The notes under the pieces were generated by a model. That model worked only from the letters and a program-made list of their open reading frames with translations, was not told where the DNA came from and made no database searches. This document shows positions 36,301 to 48,500 of a stretch of 64,000 nucleotides of DNA, in pieces. The DNA comes from Daucus carota subsp. sativus (lineage: Eukaryota > Streptophyta > Magnoliopsida > Apiales > Apiaceae). The number at the start of each line of letters is the position of its first letter. The stretch's first letter is position 1. Location of the stretch: contig NC_030389.2 in assembly GCF_001625215.2 (NCBI RefSeq), positions 780,930-844,929 of the forward strand, read 5' to 3'. The translations under genes and the position numbers were made by a program.

Positions 36301-39300
36301 TCAAAACCACCTTCCTCCCTTAGTATATTGCTTAAGAAATTCATCCTGGAATATAAAATTGTGATACAGTATAAACCACTAACAATACCAAAAGTTGCCC
36401 ACGTAAGAAGCATGTTAATATTCTCTTTAAATAAAATAAAACAAATTAAAGACTTACAGAGATTTGTACTTAAGGGGGAACTTTAAACACAATGATCTGA
36501 TGGCTTCCACCACTACGATTTTGAACTCATCAGCAATGTCGGACATGAAATTGGTTATTTGTTTCATCAAACGATCAACGCTTGATTCATTGCCTGTTTT
36601 CAGTAGTGTGGTTATGGCAAGGGTGGCTATGCTTCTATTCTGGTCTGAAATTAAGCTTTCCATATCTATATTGCAATTGGTTACAGCCAATGGATGGGTC
36701 ATAGCCACCTAAATATAATTTAAATAGTTAATCAATTAGAACAGGTCAGTTACATAAACGGAAGTACAGTGAACTTTGTTGTTACATTCTAGAAGAGTTA
36801 CCTTATTTAAAGTACGAACAGCAGCAAATCTAAGTACTGGCTTAGAAGAAGTTAGGAAGAGTTGCAGAACAGTAATTGCAGGAGTCAGTTCGCGACTAGT
36901 CACACCACTCAACTCAGTAATCGCCCTAGCTGCTTCAAAGATAACCATTTCTGCTTTGTGACGGAGACAGCTTTCAAGGTAGTCATAAAAAGGCCTGTCT
37001 CCAGCTTGGTTCATACCCGACTCTCTGATAACCTGCACAAATTATGATGTCATGCCTGCTTGAAATTGTAAGAGATAGCATTCTGGCAAGGTAGACAACA
37101 TCATTGGAAAAGCACCTGACTAGTATAGCGAATCAGTAAACATTGTGCTAAGGGGGAGCGAACAGTTCCCTTGGTCAAGCTTGTTACTAGCTTACTAACA
37201 GCCAGCCGGTCATTTTGTCGAACCTGCAGATGTGCAAACGATAAAATTTCTGTTGCATCTTACAAACAAACAAGAGACCGATATACTATACAATGCTGAC
37301 TTGAAAGAGACAACATTGTCCACACCAAAAGAGAAATAATACACCTTTATCTCTGTAATATGCATCCACAAAAAGATTAAACAAAACAGTGACACTTTTA
37401 GTCCAACAAGAACCATTCAGTGACACCTTCATGCATGACATTCAGCTGTCACAGAAACTATTTAACGAGAATGCAGTAGATAACTTCTAAAATCTTCTTT
37501 CTGTTAAAAAGTAAAAACCACAACATAATATGCACCTGATGAAGCAGAGCAAGCGCGTGAAACTGTACAAGTGCTGCCCTTGATTGAACAGCTTCCTGTA
37601 CTTCGTTACTCCACCTCTTCACAATTTCTGGGTTTGTCTAACAAACAAATTATGGCAAAACATAAGTGGAGAACTCCAAGAGAACAATTCAGATCGAGTC
37701 ATACTCGAATTGATTTTACCTGCAACAAATGAATTCCACTAACAAGGGCTGCACTTGCAACTACAGGGTTTTTGTCAACGATAGCTTGCTTCAAGTATCT
37801 CTCAATTTGTGTCAGAAGTGTGCCATCTACTATACGGCAAAGAACACGGATAGCATTTGCCCGGTACATATCAGTCTTGCTATTCATGTCCTTCATTAGG
37901 GAGCTTGTGACAATGATAACCTTCAATATACAACAAGAGGCAGCATTTCATCAGCATTTACTTTTGAACAAATGAACAATATCGCACACATATATATACA
38001 CACACAAACACATATGTATGTGCATCACCTCATCAGAAGATGGAGAGAGCTCTTTAATTATCAGATAAACCATCCTCCTCAGACCAAGATCTCTTGACTG
38101 AAAAAGTTTTGTGACAGCGAAGAATACGTCTGTTGCTTCAAACTAAATATCGAGAACAAATAGATCGAGTTAAAAACCTCTCAATAAGAACCCAAAAACC
38201 AACATGTGGCTTAAAAAATTGATCTCATGGACTTGCAATGACACACAAAAGACAAATTTGATAAACCTGCTTCCAATTTAAGCTAGCATACTTGTAGATA
38301 GGAAAACACAAAGTTATCTTACAAGAATTAATTCAAGTAGCCCTAAAAAATGATAATGCAATTGCCTGTTCCCCTAATTTTTCGTAAAAATTCACGATTT
38401 AACTAGAGATCATGTAGGGAAAACGTCAAAAACAAATGTCCATAATACATGAAGCCATAGAAGACATATACATACACAGAAAAAGAAGGCTAGTCAGAAA
38501 AAAACGCATGTTTTCTATTCAATTATGTTTGTGACTTAGAAGTAGATGTAACTTTTCCCTTTCAAGGTATTATTCAATAATGAAATACAACTTGCCATTT
38601 ATATTGTTTAAGAAAATGACAAAGAAAACCAGAAGTTACATGCAACCAGAGTATCAACAGTTCTTGCCGAGTCAAAGTAAAATTTCCAAAAGTTACTATA
38701 TATGTATTCTGTTCCAACTTTTCGAATTATACTTATAAATTGTAATGATAAAGTAATTTAGAAACTCGAACATGCCCTAATTGATATAAAAGTAGGTCGT
38801 GGTATACAACTTCTAGTTTTCAGGATATAAGGATCACATTCATCCATTAGTAAGAACAATCACAAAGCTAGTCATTTATTCTTCATGCATAGATATCAAC
38901 AATGCTTTGGTGTTCTGTCATCACTTCTAACTATAAATTAGGCAGCAAATTAGCCAAACCTTCGTAAATGACTCCCCCTGATTCAGAAGATACAGCAGCT
39001 TCGTGATGACCTGGAAATAATATAGTTCAGATATAGTTTTGATAGCATATTAGCATATAGTCAATTCCAGGAGAAGAAACTTCAAGGATCTACTCATATG
39101 ACAGAAGAAAATATATATATATTTACCTGTGAACATCTTCTGGGATCCAGCTGAGGGTCGTTAAAAACTCTGGCTTCTTGAAGAACTGCTCCCTTCTCGA
39201 TTCCAAGAAATGGGGAATACTCTGCTGAAAAGCACAGTATCAAGATCAGACGTGCAATATTAAATCATAAAGCAAGTAACTGCAGCACTTCATATGTTTG

Positions 39301-41423
39301 TCGTACTAACTAAAAAGGACTGAACAGAACTTAGAAATTAGTTTCAAATTATAATCAACCCTTGCAATATTTCTTTCAAGTGTTTGCACAAATAAAGTAA
39401 TGTCCATGATACTTGTCACTTGTCATGCAGGAAAAGAATTGGAAAGAACAATATATGGAATCAAAATCTAAACTTAATATAGAACATCATACTAGGGTAA
39501 TTCAACACAACACTAGCGTTTCCCAACCACAGAAAGGTAAAAGATTATGTATTAGTATTACAACACATAAAAGAAGACATTTAATCCAATGTTTTCAATT
39601 CAATACTCTGCTAATGAATATTTGGAAAGATTAGTACACTAGTTATACAGAATATAACTTCTAACAGAATAATTCATGATACACTACCAATCAAAGATCA
39701 CCTAAGCATGTATAGACCCATTTTCAGATAAAATTTGGGACCACTAGCGTATTTATATTGATAATCCCAGGTAAGGGTTGAGCCCAGTCTGCACGTAGTT
39801 TGCTGCAAACGAAACTTCTACAATGTTGAGGGGGCTGGGTTGCTTTTAGACCAAATGCGGTGGTTGATCAGTTGGTGTACGAAACAACAATCTCCAACAG
39901 TGCATGACAAGTATCATTCTGGGTGTCTCTTTAAGTATCTTACAGAATGTGTCTTAGTGAACCACCCTTAAAACGAGTATATCTTAACAACAACAAGTTT
40001 AACCCATTTACCCAAATATAATAACAGCTGTAGTTTTTTTCAGCATTGTGGTACAGATACTATTTTAGCACCAAAAACCGCTTGTTGGTATCAAAATACA
40101 GATACATTTATAGGTATATTAGTGTTAGCATTGAACTTACCTTGGGGGTTATCTTTCTGAATGTAACTAACTTCTAAAATGCACACAACTGTTTCATAGC
40201 TATAATCTATGTAAGTGCATTGGACTTCCTACTGTTAGCAATGTACAAAAGAGGATTATATATTTTGTTCATTTTGGAACAACAGGATACTATAGCTGTT
40301 TTATGAAGGGACGAGTTAAATTCTCGTCCCCTAGAACACTGGGTCAGATGTAACTCCTAATTTCCAAATATAACTATATCAGAATTAACGTAGATTGTTT
40401 TTTCCCTTTTTATAAGGTCATTCCTATGGACACCTCCTAATGCCAATTCGATTTTTAAAACAGATTTTGTGTAACTTGGATAGAAAAGGCTGATCTAACA
40501 TATTCTGAAACAGAGCACTGGAGTTCTGTTCATAGAGAAAAATCTGTACTGATGCAGAATAGGCTGATAGAAAACCTAGATAATCAATTTGGGAGCATTA
40601 TCACAGGCTTTTGGAAGTCCAATTAGGATACCCCCTGCCACCCCATCAGGCCATCACCTAGGGATCCGACGATTGATAGTGGTTATATTTCTCATAGTGT
40701 TCTCTATCCCTAAGAAATTGTGGCAAAGGGATATAACAACCCTAAACAGTGCCTGCCCAACAGTTCTGAATGTGCCCGACTCTTAAATTATACTACCAAT
40801 TTCGTATCAGTAGTACCACATACGCACTAACATAATTATGTTGCATTAGTTCGGGTGACTAAACATCGTCACCCAGTAAACCAATTTTACATCACTTAAA
40901 CTAAACTACATTTACATAAAATTCTAAGACACCAACTTATCACAGTAAATCAAACAGCTGATCCCATACCATCAGAGCCATAGAAACTACAATCAAAATA
41001 AATTCAAACAAATTCATAAACTTATCCAAACCAAAAATGCATTCCCTCAGTTACGCAAAAACGAGACACTATCAATCATACATTGTCTCAATCACACATA
41101 ACACCGAGATCTTATCGACCTTCAAAACACATGGTCACAAACACAAAAATATACATCGAAAACGTCAATTATCGAGATTCCGCTATACGCAATCATAACT
41201 AACTGTTCCAAATCACCAAACCAAACAACTCAGATCTACACACACAAACACACACACAACATCATACAAAATTAACAATCAAATAGCAAATTTGAGCTAA
41301 AAACACAACAAATCTTAACAAATTAAACACATGTGACTATACAAAGGATGTAAATGTATGAATTGATGAAAGTGTAGTACCTTCGCCGTCGAGATCATCG
41401 TCTTTCTTCACGAACTGAGCCAT
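33310..41423 (-). CDS. Coatomer subunit gamma (gamma-COP)
   Basis: Eighteen exons on the minus strand: 41423-41381, 39224-39127, 39010-38960, 38142-38029, 37920-37720, 37637-37536, 37223-37116, 37032-36802, 36708-36458, 36345-36174, 36069-35914, 35797-35747, 35081-34941, 34866-34669, 34581-34450, 34371-34198, 34118-33879, 33504-33310. The total is 2658 nt, 885 aa, matching the ~886 aa of Arabidopsis. Gamma-COP is part of the COPI coat that forms Golgi-to-ER and intra-Golgi vesicles; it binds ARF1 and dilysine cargo. The N-terminal adaptin/HEAT solenoid (about 1-540), a Lys/Pro-rich hinge (around [18 protein letters not shown]) and the C-terminal appendage, ending AIHEIVASG, are all seen. Intron 1 is 2.2 kb; intron 17 holds a Stowaway-like end (near 33678). 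A TATA-like TATATAAAA lies at 41537-41529. Confidence 0.97.
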
Positions 41424-42399
41424 GGATATAGATACAGCGAGATCTGTGTGTATAGGTTCGTTAGAATGTGAATGAATTAGATCTTATAGATCTGTATGTG
41501 TGTGTGATTTTATGCAACTGTGTGTGTATTTTATATATGGGCTCTTGTGTAATGGGAAGAAAGCGAGAGCCGAGAGGGGAGATGTGATCTTCTGAGTCTC
41601 GGTTTATCGTGCACACTCACTTGCCGAAAAACAAATTATTATATCGAAATATCGTTTTAAAATTCGCATTTATTAAGAAAATTGATTAATATCTGATTTA
41701 TTTTTTAAAAATCTTTTGATTTGATAATTTATGATTATATTCTGATCTTGTTGTACAAATTTTGATTTATCAAAAAAAATTCTAATAAATCATGAATTAG
41801 TAGATGAATAGATTAGTTTTAATTTTTGATTTTTATAAGCAAATCCAACAGTGATTATATCAAAATATGATACAATACTCTTCAAAAAGTAATTCTTTTA
41901 AAGCATTTGTGAGTTAGCGAAACTTTGAAATATGAGATGACAAAATATAAGTCCAACAATATATAAACACGTGAGAGTAATCGTGTATTATCATATGATT
42001 AATATTATTACATGATAATATCAAATTAAGAAAGGTGGGATATATGTTTTAATGAGCTGTTCAATGCAACGACAACGAGAGAGATGGACATTCAATTTAT
42101 TAAAACCTGACTTTAGTTTAAGTTAGGATATTAGCTATGAATATGTGAAGGTAGTATTGAACATATAAGACTATAGGTCTATATGAGATTTTTAATGGAG
42201 TATGGACTTATTTGACAAGATCGGGTGAATAATGGTCAAAATAACTCTTAACTGTGATACTTAGGATAACCAAGATCACCAGATGAATGTGTTTGGGTGT
42301 TGTGGTGCTTATCTCAAAAGAAGAAGAAAAAAGGCCACCCACAATTGTAACAAGTATCACAATATTATGATATTCAGTCATACAATAGAATCATGGGAA
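41424..42399. other. gamma-COP promoter side and intergenic DNA
   Basis: The gamma-COP leader and promoter occupy the first few hundred bases. The rest is AT-rich, without a gene or recognisable repeat. Confidence 0.5.
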
Positions 42400-43490
42400 A
42401 GAGTTATCGAAAGTATGGTTAAGAGTAGCTAAAACTTTAGCGAACAAATTTGATTTCATGTCTAAACACGTCATAAGAATCTTCATACGATGTTTATAGA
42501 TCTTATAATCTTTACGAAATTATAACACAAGAGGTTATTTAAAAGTGTTTAGAAGCTAAAGGACTGTATATTAGTCCAAGACAAAATATGTATTCAGAAC
42601 TATAGACATATATGTGTCGGACATCGTGAAGAGATGCTCAATATCTTACAATTGAAATAGGTGTTCATCAAGGACGAGAAGTATTTAGTCCTTTGTTAAA
42701 ATAATTAGATATGATAATTCATAACATTCAACATATGATTTCATGTTGTATGCTTTTAATTGATGATATTATATTAGTAGCTAAGTGGAGAAGAGATGTT
42801 AATATAAAATTAGAACAATAACGTGTAACATTAAAAACTAAAAGATTACTTTTATTTCGTATATAGACCAAGTATCTTTGGACGAATTATGATGTTGAGA
42901 ATAGTATTGATGATGTAGTAATTGTATTGTTGATGACAGATTTTCATAAAATGATAATTTTAAATATTTGGGTTATATCTTATTGAGTAACATTAATATT
43001 GTTGAGAATGTTACAGATTTATTAAGGCATATGATGAAATTATGGGCTATATAGGAATGTTGTGTGACAAAAGGACACCTTTAAAATTGAATGACAAATT
43101 GTAAGTAAATATATCATACCTTCATTATTATATATTTCGAGTATTGGCCACAAAAAAAGGGTCAAGAATATAGGTATTAGGTATTAGATAATAAAATGTG
43201 TATATTGGGATGGGCTTGTGACGACATTGAATGATGTTTTTAGATGAGTGTTAAATGTATGGTCTATTTCTAAAAATGTGAGCGGGAGGTGATTAAAGTT
43301 GTATGTGATTGACAACATATCGCTAGAGGGATGGGACAAACATGGATAGACTAAATAGGGTGTGGACTGACCAACTAAGTTAAAACATGGAGGCTTTAAA
43401 TCTCATAGGTAATATGAGATCATATATGACTGATAGGAGACGACATATTAAAGTGGTTTATTCCGAGTTTACCACGCTTTTATTTCGGGT
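42400..43490 (+). mobile_element. Decayed RTE-type LINE (3' part)
   Basis: Fragments of a plant RTE reverse transcriptase can be read in different frames: IDDIILVAKWRRDVN at about 42759-42803 matches the catalytic F/LADDIVLV..SR..VN region, and GMLCDKRTPLKLNDKL at about 43052-43099 matches the conserved VLCDRRTPLKLKGKFY tail. Further on, TDRRRHIKVV (near 43430) fits the C-terminal end. The copy is full of stops and shifts and its ends are not visible, so it is old and inactive. Confidence 0.6.
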
Positions 43491-43699
43491 TTACTAGGCT
43501 ATGATGGATTTCGTCAATTAGTAAGTTTTTCTTAAAAAAAAAACTTCTTCACAATATTTTTTTTTCATCTAGTAGCAATAGAAAAAATCGAGTTAAAAAC
43601 TAACAATTTTTTTTATTTCCCTACGTGTTAATCCTTCGTTGTATAAAGTATTCATGTTGAATATTATTAAAGAAAACATCATCATTTTTAAAAATGATG

Positions 43700-43890
43700 A
43701 ATAAATAAATTATGCATTCAACACGTATATAATTAGGTTTCAACATAGTGCGTTGAACACTAATTATCATGGTGACTAATTATCATGGTGTTTAAAAACA
43801 ACGTAAAATTAAATTATGTACTCAACTTATTTGTAATTAGGGTGCAACATCGTATTTGAACGCTAGTTATGATAGGTTATTACTAAAGTG
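43700..43890. repeat. Diverged tandem duplication
   Basis: A ~100-bp phrase (ATTATGCATTCAACACG .. AATTAGGTTTCAACATAGTG .. GAACACTAATTATCATGG) is followed by a diverged second copy (ATTATGTACTCAACTT .. AATTAGGGTGCAACATCGT .. GAACGCTAGTTATGATAG). Non-coding. Confidence 0.6.
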
Positions 43891-45578
43891 GTTGATGTAC
43901 TCTCTGATTCAAACTTTGAAAAATCAATTTCATCCAAATTAAGTGCATAAAATAGATTATATCCGCATGCAAATTCAATAAAACATGTGTTTGGAACTAT
44001 CTTGAGTCCAAATACAAACAAATCATATCAGACAGTTAAGAAGCATAATGTTAATTATTTGCTCAAATATCAAACAAGGAATCATGGAAAATATGAAATA
44101 TTATGAATATTATTAATTGTTTACTCAAATATCAAATAAGTTATCGTGAAAAAAATGCTCCCTCCCTCAGTTTCAATCATTCAATTCGAATGAAATATTT
44201 CTTTCTTTCTCCTCTTTCTCTTTTATTTATATTTTGTTTGTTATTGTTTAACAAGAGTTTAGTGGTTAGAGACTAGATCCAATTGTGAGTTAGATTTTAG
44301 TTTATATTGTCTCTTTTTATTAGATATCTTCTTTTGCCCTCAAATTAAGAGATTTAAAATTAATTAGCTATTTACACAAGGGGTTCGTCAAATTAATCAT
44401 GTAAATTTTATTGAATATGTAAGATATGTAATTTTGATAGGACTATTTATATCTCAAAAATAAATTCTGAATCCTAGTACTTAACCATTTTTATTTCTTG
44501 CCCGATCTATGAGTAAATTGGCCAGCCTTGACTTTTACGATAAATTATAGACAATGATTAGAGAAATTATATGTAACCATTTATTAAAACTTGATTTTAT
44601 TGTATTTTTAAAAATTATCAAACATGTGATGTGATACATACTCTCTATATACTCTCTCTTTCTATATATAATCTCTCCTCGTACTAGTTTACCTTGGGGC
44701 CTTTTGTAGTTTATTTTGGGGGTCCCTCTGTCTCTCTAGATAGTTTATTTGGGACCGAAAATTTGACACGCATTCTAATACTCGTAGCACACATAGTTTC
44801 ATAACTTATCTTTTGATTTTTTTCCTTTTGAATAAAAATTTGATGCTAAAATTTTTATACATAAGGAAATCTCAAAAATAAGTTACCTAACTATGTTTTA
44901 TAAGAGTTTTAAAATACGTGTCAACAAGTGAAAAAACTGTAAAGAAATGAAAGGGACGAAGAGAGTATTATTTAACATGAAAACTGTTATCGTTAAGCTT
45001 CAAGTTCAAAAACTGTGTACACTAAAATTTGATTGAAATAAATTCAAATTATACAGGGGGAAAAGTGAAACAGTACTAAGTTTTCCCGGAACAAAACCTA
45101 TTTTCATTTTTTATAACCTTGTCAAAGTGTGGTGGTGTTCCCTAATTAGAAGCAGGCTGAGCAACTATCTTTTTCCTTCAATTCGCAGGTCAAAGTAGAT
45201 GGCATATAGAGAGAAGAATCGGAATGACTCGAAGTTGGTAAACAGCACAAGTCTGAAGATGAGCACTTAATAGTAGCATTCACTTCAAATTCTGAAGGAA
45301 ATTCTGGAACTGCCACTAAGGCATGTTCAACTTTCCTAAACTTATGACATGTTACATAGTGCAATTTTTGGGTAAATGCTAAACGCCAGTTAATTGATTA
45401 AAGAAGTCTGCAATTTGAAGGCAAATAGATCGGGCTTGAAAGCACATATTACAAGTAACAAGAGCGTGCTTGGCCTTAAAATACTACACTGCACCAAAAC
45501 AGACAAGCAAAATGTTAAAAACATAATACCTATATTTTAGCCAATACTAGATGGCATCCACATGTTATCAAGGCAAGA
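43891..45578. other. Intergenic DNA downstream of SWI3D
   Basis: AT-rich. It holds the MITE at 44720-44966, a short direct repeat TTAATTRTTTRCTCAAATATCAAA (two blocks, near 44051 and 44114), and probably the SWI3D 3' UTR in the last ~450 bp. A 72-codon minus-strand frame at 45146-45364 has no recognisable domain and is not called. Confidence 0.45.
44720..44966. mobile_element. Stowaway-like MITE, degenerate
   Basis: The right end GGGACGAAGAGAG is followed by TA (44967-44968); the left end GTCCCTCTGTCTCTC is less clear. The interior GACACGCATTCTAATACTCG..ATAGTTTCATAAC is shared with fragments at 8395-8440, 8562-8600 and 25074-25104. The left limit is approximate. Confidence 0.5.
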
Positions 45579-48500
45579 TTAATTCATTCCAGATGAAGAA
45601 TGGTTGCCCTGATTGGACTGAACTGAATTTCCGGCCATAGGATTGGATGCCATCATTGGTCTTGCAATCGGTGGTCGTTGGAAGGTCATGTTCCCCGGAG
45701 GTCTTAGTGCTGAGTTTGCAAAATGCATTGCAGCCCTATTGACAGGTAAAGACTGAGACATAGGCCTAGAAGATGAGTTGGATACACCAAGACGAACAGC
45801 AATTATCTGTGCCCGCTCCTGGTAAAGTCTCTGCTTTGACCTTTCCAGTAGTTCCCTCACCCTCATTACCAAACCATCCATCTCCGTAAAGAAAGCCAAC
45901 TTAGTTTCTAACTTGTGCAACTGCATTTAACCGAAAAATTAACCGATATAACAAAATTTCTGCAAATAACCACTGCACAACTGACTAAAGTGTAATGACC
46001 AAGTATTCACCTGCTTCTCAACCAATAGGGTAGCAAGCAGCCGAATTTGGTCTTCCTCCTGATCAGCAAGTAGTTTTGCCTTCACAGCTGCAGCCGAGAC
46101 TGCAGTAATGGCAGCTTGTCTTACCTTCTTGGTGCAGAGATCACCTTTGGCATCGGCAGAGTCTTTGTTTTCATTTTTGCTGTCTGCTGCTTCTCTTACA
46201 TCTGCGTGAAACAAACCAAAAACAATCAGTTTAGCTAAATTGAAGGTGTACTAAACGGCATAAGGATAATTATCTTATACACCAAATTCTTAATGCATCA
46301 TCCTTCCCGCCTTGTTTTTAGTACAAATCTTCAGGTCTTAATTTCCTATGCTTCAATAGAATGTGACTTGAGTCATAAATATGTTGTATGAAAAAGTGCT
46401 TAATCAACTGCTACAACTCGAATTGCCTTTATACCAACTTCTTACTTGAATTATTACAACTGGATTTTTAAGTTTAAAATAGACTTGGTGAGAAGGTTAA
46501 AAGAAAAACCTTTAGCTCCATTTTCGATGATAGAGTCTGATGTTACTAGATTCCCCTGATCTTTCTGTTCAGTGGGGGACTGAGATAGCTTCTCATCCTT
46601 TAAAGCCTCCGTAGACTCAGAGTTTAACATCTCACCTTTTGGAGCATCTAATGATAGAGACGTAGCATCTTTGGCCTTTTCAAGAGAAGTAGGAGGAAGC
46701 TCAACCTTGGAGTTCAAGCCACCTAACTCTTCTGCATTACTTGCTTCCGCTTTCCTGGGAAATTTCTCAATATCAGACCTTTTTACAGGGCCAGGTTCGA
46801 CTGTTTCATTTACTACATCTGGTCCTTTCAAAGCTTGGGAATCCTTTAAACATTCGCCATTTGGAGAAACTAATTGTTCTTCTGCATCTCTTAAAGAATT
46901 CTCCTTTTTATCTTTATCATGGACACTTGATAAATCACTGTTATCAGAGACTAAATTTGACTTTTCATCTTCTTTCAAGCTCACCTGGTTAATATTATTT
47001 TGACCTTCTGGCCCAACTGCTTCAGCGACAGCCCTGCAGAGTGCATACTCAGGTTCAATTAATGATAATGATTACTATATATAAGCCTGCTAATAAAATA
47101 TGATATGATCTATACCGTAGTGGTTCGGCTGTTTTTTTACCCTCATCCGTCGGATCTTCCAACAGAAAGCAGTGCCTTGCAGCCAGTTGCGTACCAGAGG
47201 CAGTGCCAGATACAGATTTCAGGGAAGTACGAGTAGAAGCAGTAACAACATTAGGTTCCACCAATCTTACGAGAAATGCTGCCTGAAAAAGAAAAACATT
47301 TGAAACATTAACAAAATTCTGATGGAACCATAAACTCTTGAATGTTTCTTTGACTTTACCAACTCAATTTCTCTTGTGGCCTTTTTTGATACTAAAATTT
47401 TATTTCAAATGATAGTTACAGTTCAAATGACACTCAAATCTTTGAGAGAAATTCAATTTGGTTCAATTTTATAACATTCAATATAACTATATAAGCTCAA
47501 GATAGGGAATTTAGATTCATGTTTTCAAACACAGTTGTAGGAATCATAAACTTTAAGCCCTGAGAAGGTTTTTTTTACCAAGAAAAAACAATCAAGGTTA
47601 TAATTTGATCTCAATAAGCACCCAACTTACCAAAGCCATGACAGGATTACCAGCTTCAGAAAATGAGAGTTTATCTTTAGGTGAATGAGAAGAGTCAACA
47701 ACGTCAAATGCTTCTGTAAGTGCCCTTAAGATGCTGTTTTCACCTTGTTCCTGAATAATTTGTGTTTCACTGACTGGCTTTGATTTTTCTATTGAAGTGG
47801 ACGAGGGGGAACTGCTAATGTTTTTATCTTTATTTTCTGCTCCATTCACATCTTTGGAATCCTGAATATCGTCAGTGGCTGAAAGTGGGCCCACATCGTC
47901 TTTGAGGCTCACGTCAGGCTGATCATCACAATCCATGAAAGGGTCCTCGATTGGCATCTGCACAAAGTGCAAGATACACTGAGCTTTAGTTTTAGTAGCA
48001 ACATGCTCAGCAATTTCATTCCAGTTTTCTTTGTAGAGTTCTAGTGCTTCAAGGAGGAGAAGCGTCTCTTGATCTGTCCATTTTCCGCTACTGGCACCAG
48101 CAGCATCACCAGGCTCCATTAAGATGAAATCAGTAGGAGACATATCGGAGTCAAACTTGCCACTGGTGAAGCATTCAGTACATAAGTCATAGTCTGCCTG
48201 CCTAACAGAAATGAAATCAGCATACCAAACATTCAAGTACTAATTACTGGGGAAGGTTATATAACAGTAAAACATTTATTCAGTATAATGCGATAGAAGT
48301 TATGCCTTTTAAATATAACAAATGCCACCGCTTTTACAATATACGGATGCAAGTACATGACCTTAATTATTAACCTTATCAAATAAGTCAAATATATAGT
48401 AACACTGCAATTTATTTCGAGCAAACCTCCGACTTAAAAGTATTTACTGGCACAGAATACAACAATTCTAAAACACATTAACAAGACAATACTCTGTAAA

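Noticed and set aside
36262-36961. Plus-strand frames opposite the gamma-COP exons
   Set aside because: They are antisense shadows of exons 8-10, whose spliced protein matches the family over its full length.
45146-45364. 72-codon minus-strand Cys-containing frame downstream of SWI3D
   Set aside because: No signal peptide or known cysteine pattern; position fits the SWI3D 3' UTR or intergenic DNA.
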